The notes under the pieces were generated by a model that saw only the letters and a program-made list of their open reading frames with translations, had not been told where the DNA came from and did no database searches. A program made the translations under genes and the position numbers. From the NCBI GenBank assembly GCA_012103575.1, contig WLWN01000001.1, forward strand, positions 2,546,538-2,610,537: a DNA stretch of 64,000 nucleotides, read 5' to 3'. How positions within the stretch are numbered: position 1 is the first letter of the stretch; each line of letters begins with the position of its first letter. This document shows, piece after piece, positions 9,838 through 20,800 of this stretch. The DNA comes from Kiritimatiellia bacterium. Its GTDB lineage: Bacteria; Verrucomicrobiota; Kiritimatiellia; WLWN01.

Positions 9838-10179
9838 TATTAGATAGCTCTGGAATCTGTGTCAACCTATTACATCTTTTTCCCGGATCCGTGGCCCAAA
9901 AATAAACACCAGAAGCATAGGCTTATGAGCGAAAGCTTTATCGATGCATTGTATGCGACTTTACGTCCAGGCGGTATTTTTCATTTTGCCACCGATCATC
10001 TCTCTTATTTTGACGAAATTATGGAGGGACTTGCTCATAATACGTATTTTCGTCAAATCGAAGCGTTTGAGCCTGTTGACAGTGAGCGGACTGATTTTGA
10101 GCTTCTTTTCATAGATAACAAACCCATAGGCCGTAGCTCGTTTCAGAAAAGAGATTCCTCTCCAGTGAAAAAATTATAG
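9838..10179 (+). pseudogene. trmB: tRNA (guanine-N7)-methyltransferase, 5'-truncated
   Basis: The frame matches the C-terminal half of TrmB, which methylates G46 of tRNAs. The FFPDPWPKNKHQKHR signature is at the start, followed by ALYATLRPGGIFHFATDH and a C-terminal TDFE-like motif (RTDFELLF). The N-terminal SAM-binding half is missing because an IS1380 copy ends at 9837. Homologous sequence reaches back to about 9847, and an in-frame TAG stands at 9841-9843, immediately beside the element. A GTG at 9859 could start a 106-aa fragment, but that would lack the SAM site. A complete copy may exist elsewhere, or the junction may be an assembly join at the repeat. Confidence 0.85.
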
Positions 10180-10187
10180 TTTGATGA

Positions 10188-11672
10188 ATGTATCTTAAAC
10201 TTGACGATGACAGGACGATCGAGCACCATCCATTAGCTATGAGCGCATATAACACACCTTTTGAGGCATTAACGTCGCTGTGTAAACGACGTGGGTTTAT
10301 CTTCCAAAGCTCCGAAATCTATGAGGGGATTAACGGCTTTTGGGATTATGGGCCTCTGGGCGTTCAGCTAAAAAATAATATTCGTAACCATTGGTGGCGC
10401 CATATGGTGGAAACACCTCCGCTGGATCCTGACGGGAACCCGCTTCGGATCGTGGGCCTTGATTCTTCGATCATACAAAATCCTAAAACATGGATTGCGT
10501 CCGGTCACGTTGGTGGATTCAATGATCCTATGGTAGACTGTCGTGCATGCAGAGCTCGATTCCGGGCCGATCAACTTGACGATTATGCGTGCCCAGACAA
10601 GCCTAGTAAAAAAGCAGGCGAACACGAAAAATGCGATCTTACCGAGCCCCGAGAATTTAATTTAATGTTTGAAACCCACGTAGGCGCTATCAAAAATGAT
10701 GAATCCAAAGCTTATTTACGGCCCGAAACCGCACAGGGCATTTTTCTGAACTACAAAAACATTGTAGATACCATGCGTGTTAAGGTTCCGTTTGGGATTG
10801 CACAAACGGGCAAGGCTTTTCGCAATGAAGTGACACCCCGCAACTTTGTATTCCGATCACGTGAATTTGAACAAATGGAAATGGAATGGTTCTGTGAACC
10901 TGACCAGGCTGAAAGATGGTTTAACTTCTGGAAAGAACAAAGAATGCAATGGTGGAAAAATTTAGGAATCCATCCTGAAAACCTCATTTTTCGAGATCAT
11001 GAACCGGATGAGTTGGCCCATTACTCGAATGCGTGTGTGGATGTCGAATACCATTACCCTTTTACAGCCCCTAAATTTGGTGAGTTAGAAGGCATTGCGC
11101 ATCGCGGATGTTTTGATCTGACACAACACCAAGAGCATTCCAAGGTAAACCTTGAATACGTTGACCAGGAAAAAAATGAGCGCTATATCCCCCATGTGAT
11201 AGAACCCGCATCCGGATTAACCCGCGCGACATTGGTTCTATTGTGTGAAGCCTATTGCGAAGAATGGGTCCCTAAAGAAGGAACACAAGGAGGACCTCGT
11301 CCTGTCCAAGGAGAAGATGCATTAGAAGGATATGAAAAAAGAACAGTTATGAAATTCTCTCCGGCCATGGCCCCGATTAAAGTGGCAATCTTTCCTCTTC
11401 TAAAAAACAAACCTGAATTGGTAAACAAAGCGCATGAAATATTTCTTATGATTCGACAACATTGGCCGACTGTTTATGACCAAACCGGCGCGATCGGTCG
11501 TCGATACAGAAGACAGGATGAAGTAGGAACCCCTTATTGTGTAACGATTGATTTTGACACACTCGAAGATAACACCATTACCTTGCGTGATCGAGATACA
11601 ATGGAACAGGTTCGGTTACCCACGGATCAATTATTGAACAAGTTGTCTGAAACCTTAAATCCGACTCCTTAA
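10188..11672 (+). CDS. glyQS: Glycyl-tRNA synthetase, single-chain alpha2 type
   Basis: This class II synthetase charges tRNA-Gly and is of the single-polypeptide (archaeal/eukaryotic and many-bacteria) type, not the two-subunit type. It shows the GFIFQSSEIYEGINGFWDYG N-terminal signature and a CRACR...C..C zinc-like insertion from about residue 119. Motif 2 is FRNEVTPRNFVFRSREFEQ from about 210, and motif 3 is AIGRRYRRQDEVGTPYC near the C-terminus. The length (494 aa, or 477 aa from the ATG at 10239, which gives the usual MSAYNTPFEALTSLCKRRGF start) fits the family. The second start is the more family-like, but neither has a strong ribosome site. It begins 9 bp after the trmB fragment. Confidence 0.93.
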   Translation: MYLKLDDDRTIEHHPLAMSAYNTPFEALTSLCKRRGFIFQSSEIYEGINGFWDYGPLGVQLKNNIRNHWWRHMVETPPLDPDGNPLRIVGLDSSIIQNPKTWIASGHVGGFNDPMVDCRACRARFRADQLDDYACPDKPSKKAGEHEKCDLTEPREFNLMFETHVGAIKNDESKAYLRPETAQGIFLNYKNIVDTMRVKVPFGIAQTGKAFRNEVTPRNFVFRSREFEQMEMEWFCEPDQAERWFNFWKEQRMQWWKNLGIHPENLIFRDHEPDELAHYSNACVDVEYHYPFTAPKFGELEGIAHRGCFDLTQHQEHSKVNLEYVDQEKNERYIPHVIEPASGLTRATLVLLCEAYCEEWVPKEGTQGGPRPVQGEDALEGYEKRTVMKFSPAMAPIKVAIFPLLKNKPELVNKAHEIFLMIRQHWPTVYDQTGAIGRRYRRQDEVGTPYCVTIDFDTLEDNTITLRDRDTMEQVRLPTDQLLNKLSETLNPTP

Positions 11673-11781
11673 GAGTCTATATGGTTTAGAACCTGTTTAG
11701 AGTTAAAATATCTGCTCCCATTCCAATGCATTCTCATTTTCCATCACTTCATCGTAAACTTTATCGTGCACTAAAATCGAT

Positions 11782-12645
11782 ATGAACCACATTCCCTTAT
11801 CTAATCCACGAAAATTGCTTGATGCACTTGATATAAAGCCGAGCAAGGCGCTGGGCCAAAGCTTTCTGAAAGATAAAAATATATTAAAAATCCTCCTTGA
11901 AACCGCAGCATTAACTGAATCGGATCAGGTCTTAGAGATAGGTCCTGGATTAGGATTTGTAACCGAGGCTTTACTGGAGCGCGTGCCTCGCGTTGTGGTG
12001 ATTGAAAAAGATAAAAGTCTGAGTCAGTATCTCCAGAAGCACCTTTCTCATACTTCGGGCTTACGTCTAATAGAATGTGACGCACTTGATGTAGATCTTG
12101 AACAAATTCTGGTTTCCGAAGCAAACAAAATCATTGCCAATTTGCCCTATTCGGTAGGGAGCAGAATTCTGGTAAACGTGTTCAATGCTAAAAGATTGCC
12201 TGAACAAATTGTAGTGACATTGCAACTCGATGTTGCGGAACGTTTGAGAGCATCTTCAGGAAGCAAAGAGTATGGGTTTCTCTCAATTTTAGCGCAATTA
12301 AATTATGAGGTGAAAATCCGAAAAGTGATCTCTCCTTCCTGTTTTTATCCGGCTCCAAAAATTAAATCGGCTATTATAAATATGAAAAAGCGCAATGCAG
12401 CTTTATTTAATATTGAGGATAAACCTTTTTTTCGAGAACTCATAAAAAGGTCTTTTTTTCAAAGACGAAAACAGATCAGCACGATACTCCGTACAGCGCC
12501 TTATCCCTGGGCCCAAAATAAAGAAAAGACAGATGATCTTTTGAGGGCTCTAGAGATAGACCCTTCATCTAGACCTGAAAACATTTCTGTTGAGAAATGG
12601 GGTGCTTTATCAAATGCTTTAAGTGCTCTATCTCAAACCGTATAA
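11782..12645 (+). CDS. rsmA: 16S rRNA dimethyladenosine transferase (KsgA)
   Basis: The product is 287 aa, normal for RsmA, which dimethylates A1518 and A1519 of 16S rRNA during late 30S assembly. Visible motifs are the N-terminal KALGQSFLKDKNIL, SAM motif I VLEIGPGLGFVT (about residue 50), the acidic VIEKDKSL loop and the catalytic NLPY motif at 119-122. The C-terminal helical domain includes FFQRRKQISTIL. It stands alone about 110 bp after glyQS on the same strand. Confidence 0.93.
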   Translation: MNHIPLSNPRKLLDALDIKPSKALGQSFLKDKNILKILLETAALTESDQVLEIGPGLGFVTEALLERVPRVVVIEKDKSLSQYLQKHLSHTSGLRLIECDALDVDLEQILVSEANKIIANLPYSVGSRILVNVFNAKRLPEQIVVTLQLDVAERLRASSGSKEYGFLSILAQLNYEVKIRKVISPSCFYPAPKIKSAIINMKKRNAALFNIEDKPFFRELIKRSFFQRRKQISTILRTAPYPWAQNKEKTDDLLRALEIDPSSRPENISVEKWGALSNALSALSQTV

Positions 12646-12750
12646 ATCTAAATCTGGCAGCGAGACGCGCTTTTCTGCCTCCAATTAAACAGTTGGAGGA
12701 AAAATACGGTGACCCTATTTTCAGGAAATTCTCTGTTTTATTGATCTTAA

Positions 12751-13656
12751 TCAAGGAGGCAGAACAGGCAATGATACCTGGACTCGATACGAACGCATAT
12801 TAGTTACAACATTGTCTACCAATGAATTGGTAAGACCACTGCCTTGCACCGTTTCGCCGGGGACTTCAACCCATATGTTACTCATCAAATGGTCTGTATA
12901 TTCCAGCGTATAGATTCGGTCGGTTGAGGATTTGAAGAAGACTTCTGGTGAGGGCAGATTTACGACTTCTGCAATGTTAAAAAATAAAGATCCATTGGTA
13001 GGATGGGTATTTGCAATATATTCTTCGATATTTGAGAAGCCATCATTATCGGGATCTCCTGCAACGCCATTGCCTGAATTAATCGATCCATCATCGTTTG
13101 GATTCAACCCATTGGCAAGTTCCCAATCGTCTGGCAACCCATCATTATCAGAATCAAAAGGGGTAAACCCTATTTGCGTTCTAAGCGCTTCTTCACTTGT
13201 CCCACTAAAAACAGCGCCGGTATAGGCGCGCGAGGAAAAGACCGTACCGGTTACCACCAAGGAATAATTATCATTGCTAAATACGGTTGTTAAGGACGAG
13301 GTTACGTTGTCATCTAAAGCAAGGGATAAAGCGCCTATTTGAGCTGTGGTTGTTCCCAGCCGAATCGTCACAGAGGAGGTGCAAACAGCCCCAGATCCCA
13401 TTGAAAAGGCAAGTGACTCAATCGATACGGGTGAGGCAAAAATAGAGGAAGTATAAATCTGTTGATAGCGACCCGCTCCAAAAAGAGGGGCAAATGGGAT
13501 GGCGTTGTACTCGGCATGTGACGCGTTTGGGGCCATGATTGAGTCGGCTTGAGCATGATGATCTGTGCACATAAGCATAATCATGATTGCAATAGCAACT
13601 AGCGGATAGTAAGGATTATACTTGTCTATGTAGGTAATGTTTGATGATTGTTTCAT
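12751..13656 (-). CDS. Secreted protein with calcium-binding DxDxDG repeats
   Basis: The start at 13656 (MKQSSNITYIDKY…) puts a hydrophobic export signal at the N-terminus, ending near HHAQA; an in-frame start at 13710 would place 18 residues before it. The middle is beta-rich and unrecognised. At about residues 190-240 it has two DxDxDGxxD calcium loops (DSDNDGLPDDWE and DPDNDGFSNIEEY), typical of thrombospondin type 3-like or verrucomicrobial extracellular proteins. A C-terminal segment (YTLEYTDHLMSNIWVEVPG) resembles the carbohydrate/PEP-CTERM-type protein ends common in this phylum. It is probably exported to the envelope. The next gene upstream is the broken SLH locus. Confidence 0.75.
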   Translation of the reverse strand: MKQSSNITYIDKYNPYYPLVAIAIMIMLMCTDHHAQADSIMAPNASHAEYNAIPFAPLFGAGRYQQIYTSSIFASPVSIESLAFSMGSGAVCTSSVTIRLGTTTAQIGALSLALDDNVTSSLTTVFSNDNYSLVVTGTVFSSRAYTGAVFSGTSEEALRTQIGFTPFDSDNDGLPDDWELANGLNPNDDGSINSGNGVAGDPDNDGFSNIEEYIANTHPTNGSLFFNIAEVVNLPSPEVFFKSSTDRIYTLEYTDHLMSNIWVEVPGETVQGSGLTNSLVDNVVTNMRSYRVQVSLPVLPP

Positions 13657-14282
13657 AACTAGCAACCATAAAGTTAGGTCTGCATTATTCAATACATGCT
13701 TTTTGTCCAAAATATGTTGTACAAATTATTTTTGCCGCTTCGCTCCGTTTGATGCTGTCTGTAGGTCCAAAGAGCCCAGTGTCGTATCCGCTCACAACAT
13801 TCGTGGCTTTAGCTGTATAAATAAAGTAATAGCTCCAATGAGTGCTGTTTGTGACGTCAGGAAATTCCTCTGGAAGATTTTCTGGATTGTTCGTTATGGA
13901 GTTATAAAGCTCGCTTAAACCGGGATTGCTTGTAACAAGAATCTTAACGGCTTGCTCACGAGTTACTTCATCACCAGGCCGAAAAGTCCCACTAAAAGGC
14001 CCATTCGTAAACCCTATCACAATATTGCTCGATACGGCATAAGCCACTGCAGGCGCAAACCAATTAGTTGTATGAACATCAGGAAAAGGATTGACAGAGG
14101 GCTCGGGCAGTTTCTTAAAAGCATCACTGCCCAGCTCTGCGATCAAAACTAATTTTAAAAATTCTACCCGATTAATTGGATTATTAGGCCTAAATTCTAT
14201 TACACCGTTTGTTCGATATCCTTCGACTAAACATTCGTCGAACAATTTTTTAACGGATTTGTAAAACCAGTTACCGGTGGAT

Positions 14283-15462
14283 TGTAAAATTAAATGCCGC
14301 AAAAAATGGACCTGAGAGCTTCTGTTCATGCGGCGATCTCCAAATCGAAACACTCCTGTGCGGGTTTGTATTCTAGGATCTTGCGAGGATAGTTGTTAAT
14401 CCATTTTTCAATCTCACCAATACGGTCGATGGTATATTTTCCGATGTTGTCTCCTTTGGCGACGAAACGACGAACCATACGGTTGGCATTTTCGTTGGAG
14501 CCTCGTTCCCAGGAAGAATACGGGTGAGCATAATAGAATTTAACACGTCTCTTTTTGCTAAATCCGGAACGTTCCATCTGCTCCACGTCGAGAAACTCGC
14601 TCCCGTTATCGGCTGTAATCGACTTGAACATCGATCTGAATGGGCCAACTCCCATCGATCTTTCGATCGCTTTGAGGGCCTGCAGAACCGATGCCTGTGT
14701 TTTATCCGAAAGTTTTCTCACCCTTAGCATTCGGGTCTTTCTTTCTACTAACGTCATTAAAACCGGTTTTGAAGTTCCTTTTCCGCCGACGATCAAATCC
14801 AATTCCCAGTGCCCAAATTCCTCGCGTTTTTCTACGGTCTTAGGTCGTTTTTCGATACTGGTCCTTTGGGCATGTTGCTTTTTAACCCGCTTAATAGCAC
14901 GTCTTTTTCGTTTTATCCGTTTTCGTTTTTCCCATAGGGACTCGTTGCTCACCCCCGGGATGAGACCTTGGTCAATATAGGTATACAGCGTTTTTGTACT
15001 CACCGCTGCAGGTCTCTGCTCTTGTTTAAGCAAAGGAGCAACCACATCGGGTGAGCGTTTGTGAACAAGAATGTGCTCGCTGATAAACACGGCCGTTTCA
15101 TGATGCTTTCCAAGCTTAAGCTCAGGTCCCTTGGCCGTCGCATTTAGATCATGAAGTTCCTGGGCTCGATCACTGCTGTATGCTTTCTTCTTTCGCAGCT
15201 CTGTATCGAAATGCTCTACCTCCCCACGTTTAATTTCGCGCTCTATGGTTCGACGATGCCTTCTCAGATAGCTGGCTATCTCCAAAGGACGTCCTGGGTT
15301 TTTGAGCATTGTTTCAATCATGATCCGTTCTTTCTGTGTCAAATGCTTGCCTTTTCGGGGATGAATACTACTCTTGATTTGTTCCATGTCTTTCTCCTTT
15401 TTTTGTCTTCTGTCGAGTTTCTAAATCTAGAAGATTTCGGCATGGAACACTCCTGTTTTACA
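14283..15462 (-). mobile_element. IS30-family element
   Basis: This element of about 1180 bp has TGTAAAA/TTTTACA termini, and AT at both flanks is compatible with a 2-bp target duplication (14281-14282 and 15463-15464). It is inserted between the golvesin linker and the SLH domains of the surface protein gene. Its transposase is intact, so it may be one of the younger arrivals in the window. Confidence 0.8.
14326..15387 (-). CDS. IS30-family transposase
   Basis: This uninterrupted 353-aa transposase starts MEQIKSSIHPRKGKHLTQKE. It has the IS30 N-terminal helix-turn-helix (ERIMIETMLKNPGRPLEIASYL) and the DDE catalytic core: WELDLIVGG (first Asp), ITADNGSEF (second Asp) and the ENANRMVRRF segment (Glu). 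Its length is normal for the family. It acts on the terminal repeats at 14283 and 15462. It is the only transposase in the window with an undamaged single frame. Confidence 0.93.
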   Translation of the reverse strand: MEQIKSSIHPRKGKHLTQKERIMIETMLKNPGRPLEIASYLRRHRRTIEREIKRGEVEHFDTELRKKKAYSSDRAQELHDLNATAKGPELKLGKHHETAVFISEHILVHKRSPDVVAPLLKQEQRPAAVSTKTLYTYIDQGLIPGVSNESLWEKRKRIKRKRRAIKRVKKQHAQRTSIEKRPKTVEKREEFGHWELDLIVGGKGTSKPVLMTLVERKTRMLRVRKLSDKTQASVLQALKAIERSMGVGPFRSMFKSITADNGSEFLDVEQMERSGFSKKRRVKFYYAHPYSSWERGSNENANRMVRRFVAKGDNIGKYTIDRIGEIEKWINNYPRKILEYKPAQECFDLEIAA

Positions 15463-16161
15463 ATATCTTCTTTTGGGCATTTAATATTACAATTCTCAAC
15501 ATCGCTTAATTCCTCATTCGCATGATTACAATAGGATGTTGTATTGGTAGGGTTAGGAGTTTCAGGTCCAGGGGCAGGGTCCGGTTCTGGTTCGGGACCT
15601 GGAGCAGGACTTTGGTTGGTACTATTTTGAGCCACTTCCCATTTGATTGCATCGGCCCATATATGTTTAAGGGCTTCATTACTTTGGGCAACTTCATCAA
15701 TAAGCATTACAGCACAGCTATTATACGCATCACAGAGGTAACTGCCGCCTAAAGAAAACCAACGATTATCATTGGTATCACTACCGGCGGCTTCTTGGTC
15801 GAACTGAACATCGGTTACAGTAAGATTGTGCTGGTTTGGCAAACTGTTCGTGTCTTTAGAAAATATACGATAGGTTACGGAGGTACAATTTGGTTTAGCG
15901 GGGTTCGCCGCTTTTTTGGGAATGTGGACAGAAATATTATAGTACGTATCATTGCTAGAAAATTGTGCACCCCAAAAAGCCCAATTATCCCATCTTCGAA
16001 AACCCGTACTATTTACATATGTCACCTGCGTACGCAAAGCCATATTGTTATAGGCAGAACTACGATTGACCTTTGTCCATGAATAAGCCCCATTAAAAAA
16101 CTGAAACCCATTATCAAGATTGTCTACAAGGTTTGAGGATACCCAGAAAAATTGGCTATTA

Positions 16162-17156
16162 GAGCATTTAACGATTGAAATGCCTCTCTAGAAGATCTAT
16201 ACTCCATGACATGAGTATAGCAACAGCAGAAATCCGGCGGCGTGCGATAGATGCCTACAAAATGGGCAAAGGTTCCCAGGCCGATATCGCATCTTCTTAT
16301 CGTGTAGATCTTAGAACGTTTCAGCGTGGGCTCTCTCGTTTCAACGAAACCGGACAGACCGCTCCCCGACCGCGTGGGCATCGTCAGGCCCTCTACAGCG
16401 GAAAGCAGCTCAAGGCGTTGGCTCAATTGGGGGGCAAACATCCCGATGCAACGCTTGAAGAACTCAAGAACATGAGCGGCGTGAAGGGGTCGATCATGGC
16501 CGTACAGCGGGCGTTGAATCGGTTGGGCTGCCGGTATAAAAGAAACGCTTCACGCCAGCGAGCAAGACCGGGCGGATGTAAATCTCTTGAGAAAGCAGTG
16601 GATCCAAGAGGTGGCCAAACTTGATCCAAGCCGCCTTGTCTTTATTGATGAATCCGGGGCGAAAACGAATATGACTCGTCTGCGGGGCCGGGCGTTGGGC
16701 GGGAACAGGCTTTTTACCAAAACGCCTCATGGACATTGGTGTACCACCACCTTGATTTCTTCGGTCCGCCTGGACGGAACAACAGCGGTCATGGAGGTGG
16801 AGGGGGCGACAGACACGGCCGTTTTTGAAGAATATATTCGCCGGGTTCTTCTCCCGACTCTTTCACCTGAAGACATCGTCATCATGGACAATCTTCGCGT
16901 CCATCACAATTCCAAGGTCATTGAACTCATTGAGTCATGTGGGGCCCATGTAAGATTCCTTCCACCCTACAGCCCCGATTCCAACCCCATTGAAAAATGT
17001 GGGGCAAGATAAAGAATCGGTTGGGCAGCCTTGCAGCCCGCAGTCAGCAGGAACTATCTGAAACGATCACACAAGCGTCCGAAGAGGTTTCTCCTGACGA
17101 GGTAATCGGCTGGTTTTCTTCGTGGTACATCGCGACACCTCAATCGTGAAGCGCTC
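16162..17156 (+). mobile_element. IS630-family element, copy B (frameshifted transposase)
   Basis: This 995-bp element lies between TA duplications at 16160-16161 and 17157-17158 inside the M23-golvesin-SLH gene. The transposase starts at 16211 and has the same two-frame layout as copy A. At about 16995-17000 a run of five A replaces six A (GAAAAATGTGG), a one-base deletion just before the catalytic-Glu helix (MWGKIK) that truncates the second frame at 17012. This copy is therefore probably inactive. Confidence 0.9.
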
Positions 17157-17823
17157 TAGCGTCTTGCCAAGGGTCGGGCCCCGTACCCCACCACCCATAA
17201 GGATCAATGACTTTATGGTTGCTATCTATGAGTTCAAAATGGAGATGTTCGCCGTTCACACCGGTTTCACCAATAATCCCTACTTTTGTTCCATGTGGAA
17301 TAAACAAGTTTGTTGCAACATCTTGGGCGTTAAAAGGAATGCTGTTAGTTTTTAGGTGTGCATAAAGTGTGTAATAGTCCGTGGTGCCATCGCCATCTAC
17401 GTCATGTTTAATCTTTGCATAATTTCCATACCCAGTTACGCTATTAGTCTCGATCTTGTCTAATACGCCATCTGCCGCACATAGCGCATCACAATCCCCA
17501 CTAGGAGGAACATCATAATCAAACCCATTATGCCCAGGATAACAATCGTAACCTAGTTGTGCACAAAGGTTGACGGAGGCGTGATTCACTGATATAGAAT
17601 CTCCTCCATGAAATAGTTCTATTGTTCCGTCTAAACCTCCCGAAACGCTAGACGTTGGATTATGGTGGTCAAAAAAAGAAGTAACCTGACTTACATCGTT
17701 ATAGTTATATGGTCTGTATAGAAATGGAGGATGTTGCTGAGCTATAGTTTGCTGCCAAGTTGTTACCACAAAAACAAGGAGGCAAAAATAACTATAACGT
17801 GTTCTTTTTATTGCTTTCATTTT

Positions 17824-20800
17824 TTATTCCTTTAACGTGTCAATCTGATGCATAAAACTGAACACGGTTTTAAGCTGTCCAATATTTGCTGCATTAAAAT
17901 CTTCATCATCGTTGGTAGAACTTGTCCATGGATAGCCGCCTTGATACCCGACCTGAGTGAGCCGATCGTAAAAGGGTTGAGCTATGTTTTTGAGTTGACC
18001 TAGGGTGATGGGGGCGTCATTGCCGTTGGTTAATGATAGCGTATTGATGATGGTTACGATGGAAGCGCCTGCGCCGCCAGGCAGTTTTTGTTCTAGCTCT
18101 AAATAAGCCTGATAAGCCATCTGTTTGACTTGCCCTTGATTGACCACGGCATAATCGTTTTCGAGGGACCCTGGTATAAGGACTGAGCGAGTGGTCCACC
18201 AATTTGGATAATTAGTTAGGCCAACGGCTGGATAGACTAAAATATAATCCGTTTTCACTTCAGTATCACCACCCAAAACATTCGTTACGGTGAATGAAAC
18301 GGTATAGGTTCCAGAAGTCTGATAGGAATAGGGAGGAGCTTGATTCGTGCTCATGCCTCCGTCTCCAAAGTCCCAACTCCAGGCATCGACGTTGTTGCTC
18401 GAAAGACCTTGGAATGAAACGGTCAGCGGCACGGTTCCACTAAGAGGCGCTCCTGTAAAGTTTGCTATGGGCACTCCGCTTGGATTAACGACAACGGTTA
18501 CGGTTGCTGTGTCAGCGCCACCATTCCCATCATGTATGGTATAATTAGAGATTTCTGTTCCGACAAAACCGGGAGCCGGGGTGTAGGTAATTGTAGCGCT
18601 GTCGGTAGAAGCGATGCCCCCGTTATTGGGTATGCTAACGGTTGTAATGGTTAGCGTTTCTCCACTATCAGCGCTATCGGTGTCATTGACTAAAACGTTG
18701 AGGAGGTTCGCTGTACTATCTTCTTGGACGGAAATGATGTCATCGACGGCTGTTGGGTCTGCATTCTGTTGTCAGAAATTAACGACCCCAACAGGCATGC
18801 TGGGGGTTAAAGATATGGTCTGTGGATGAAATGTATATCCGGGTTTTAATACCGTAAGAGTATAACTCGCTGCCGATAGGCTAGAAATTTGATAGTTCCC
18901 CGTGTAATCAGAATATACGGTATTCTGACCGTTTGCCTGAACAGCAACATTTTCCAATGAATTTCCATTCAAATCAGTAATGGTTCCATTTATTCGGTAG
19001 ACAGGGTTGACGGTAAACAAACTGGTTGTATCTGTTACTTGGGTGTGTCCATCTGAAGTTACAATTTTTAAGCGGTAACTATCGGATAGTGCGTAGGGAG
19101 TCCACGCATAGTTGTTTATGTTCCCTTTTAGACCTGTTGCAATCGTGTATGTTACACCATTTTTAATATAGAACAGATCGCTGACCAATAGGGCTGTCGT
19201 ATCAGCTCCCCACTGATCTTGATCGCTTATTTGGATGGACATAGTGTACACGTGCCCTGCTTGAAGACTTGCAGGTGTAGCCAAAGATACGCTTGGAGGA
19301 GGATCCATGGGACTATTCCCGATATCCGTTATGTTGAAAATAAGCGTATCGGTATCTACATAGCCGAGGCCATCACCCACTTGCGACACAATTTTGACCG
19401 GTATGTCCTGGGCAACGAAGGGAGCTATATACGTAACGCTACTATAATCAGGGTAATTGGGGTCAAATTGAAATCCTCCCCGATCTGCACACCAGAAATA
19501 GAAAGGAGTCCCCCCATTAGAGGTGTCTACAGAACTACTGGCGGTTAATAGAATGGTAGACCCTTCATTTATACTGGAAAGATTATTTGTGATATTGAGC
19601 ACAGGAATCCGTATGTTTGGTAATGGCGCTTGTTGTGCATAATTATTTCCAATACACCTGCTCCCAGCTTCTGAAAGCGGAACATCACTCCAAATAATAT
19701 TTCGACTGCTTACCGCGCACATACAATTGCTTAGCCCTTTATTTCCGTTTCCATCGATCATCCACAGGCCTAGATTTAGGATCCCTTCGTTTAACCCGTA
19801 GACGGCAAGATTAATGGTTTGATTAAAGGATATACTTTGAGAAAGGGCTGCCGCGTTGGAGTATACAACAACATTGACGTTCGTTTGGTTGTCGAGCAAA
19901 GCAATGGTTACTTTTTGGACATTATCATTGTCCCAGACCGTGCCGCTTACGGTAAACGATCCGGCATGGACTGAGCCTGCGGCCGGTTGGGTCCATGTAA
20001 AACTGGGCGCAGTATCGGCTGTTGGTCTCCAATAAACCGTTCTATGGGCAATCGCACATTCGCAGTTTGTCCACCCCTTATTCCCGGCTCCGTCTACGAC
20101 CCAGATCCCTATATCTAAAAATCCTTGTGTGATACCATATTCGGCAGGATTGATTGTTTCATTCATCCACCAGCTGCTCGCAGAAGGAGATACGTCTGTG
20201 TATACAACAATGTTGGTGCTTGTTTGCGTACTCAGATCAAGCAAGGCGATGGTAACCTTTTGGAGATCGTCTTGGTCTGCAACAATACCGCTTACGGTCA
20301 AACTTCCAATGTGCGTTGAACCATCTGCGAGACCACTCCATAGTAAACTGGGTTGATACCGATCTTTGCTCCAATGAATAGTCCGAGCCGCGACTGCATG
20401 TTCATTGTTGTTGGGGCCTTTGTTTCCGTTTCCGTCTATCATCCATATGCCAATACTTAGAGGCCCTTCTGTTAACCCATACGCAGCTGGATCAATGACT
20501 TGATCGATCAACATACTCTGAGAAGGCGCTAATGCGTTAGAGTATACAACAATATTGACGTTTGTTTGGCTGTCATTTAACGCAATCGTTGCTTTCTGGA
20601 TGTTGTTATTGTCCCAGGCCGTACCCTTTACGGTAAACGGACCCGTTTGGTCTGATCCATCCGCCGGGCTTGGGTACTCCCAGGTGAACACAGGAAGATC
20701 GTTTAACGATTCCTGCACGGTTACAGGGAAAACTCTGTTAGTGGTCTCACCATTGGTATCTTTGATCCATAACGCTACATAATAGTTCCCGGGCACCCCA

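Larger units (their letters stand above)
13685..17820 (-). pseudogene. M23 peptidase - golvesin - SLH surface protein, broken by IS630 and IS30
   Basis: The gene starts at 17820 with a signal peptide (MKAIKRTRYSYFCLLVFVV) 3 bp after the stop of the large Ig-repeat gene. It encodes an M23 metallopeptidase domain (HNGFDYDVPPSG; YTLYAHLK; GEHLHFEL). An IS630 copy cuts it at DPWQDA. Removal with one TA gives DANSQFFWV… and continues into a golvesin C-terminal-like domain and a Pro/Glu-rich linker. IS30 then cuts it at 15462. The remaining 13685-14282 segment holds three SLH domains (RVEFLKLVLIAE; FPDVHTTNWFAPAVAYA; FPDVTNSTHWSYYF) that would anchor the protein to cell wall or outer-envelope polymer. 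The joint across IS30 is one nucleotide out of frame, so a frameshift or deletion also occurred there. The original role was probably cell-wall cleavage at the surface. Confidence 0.8.

Noticed and set aside
12751..13656. Dockerin/cellulosome protein
   Set aside because: The DxDxDG loops are spaced and flanked like general calcium loops; no duplicated dockerin segment and no cohesin nearby.
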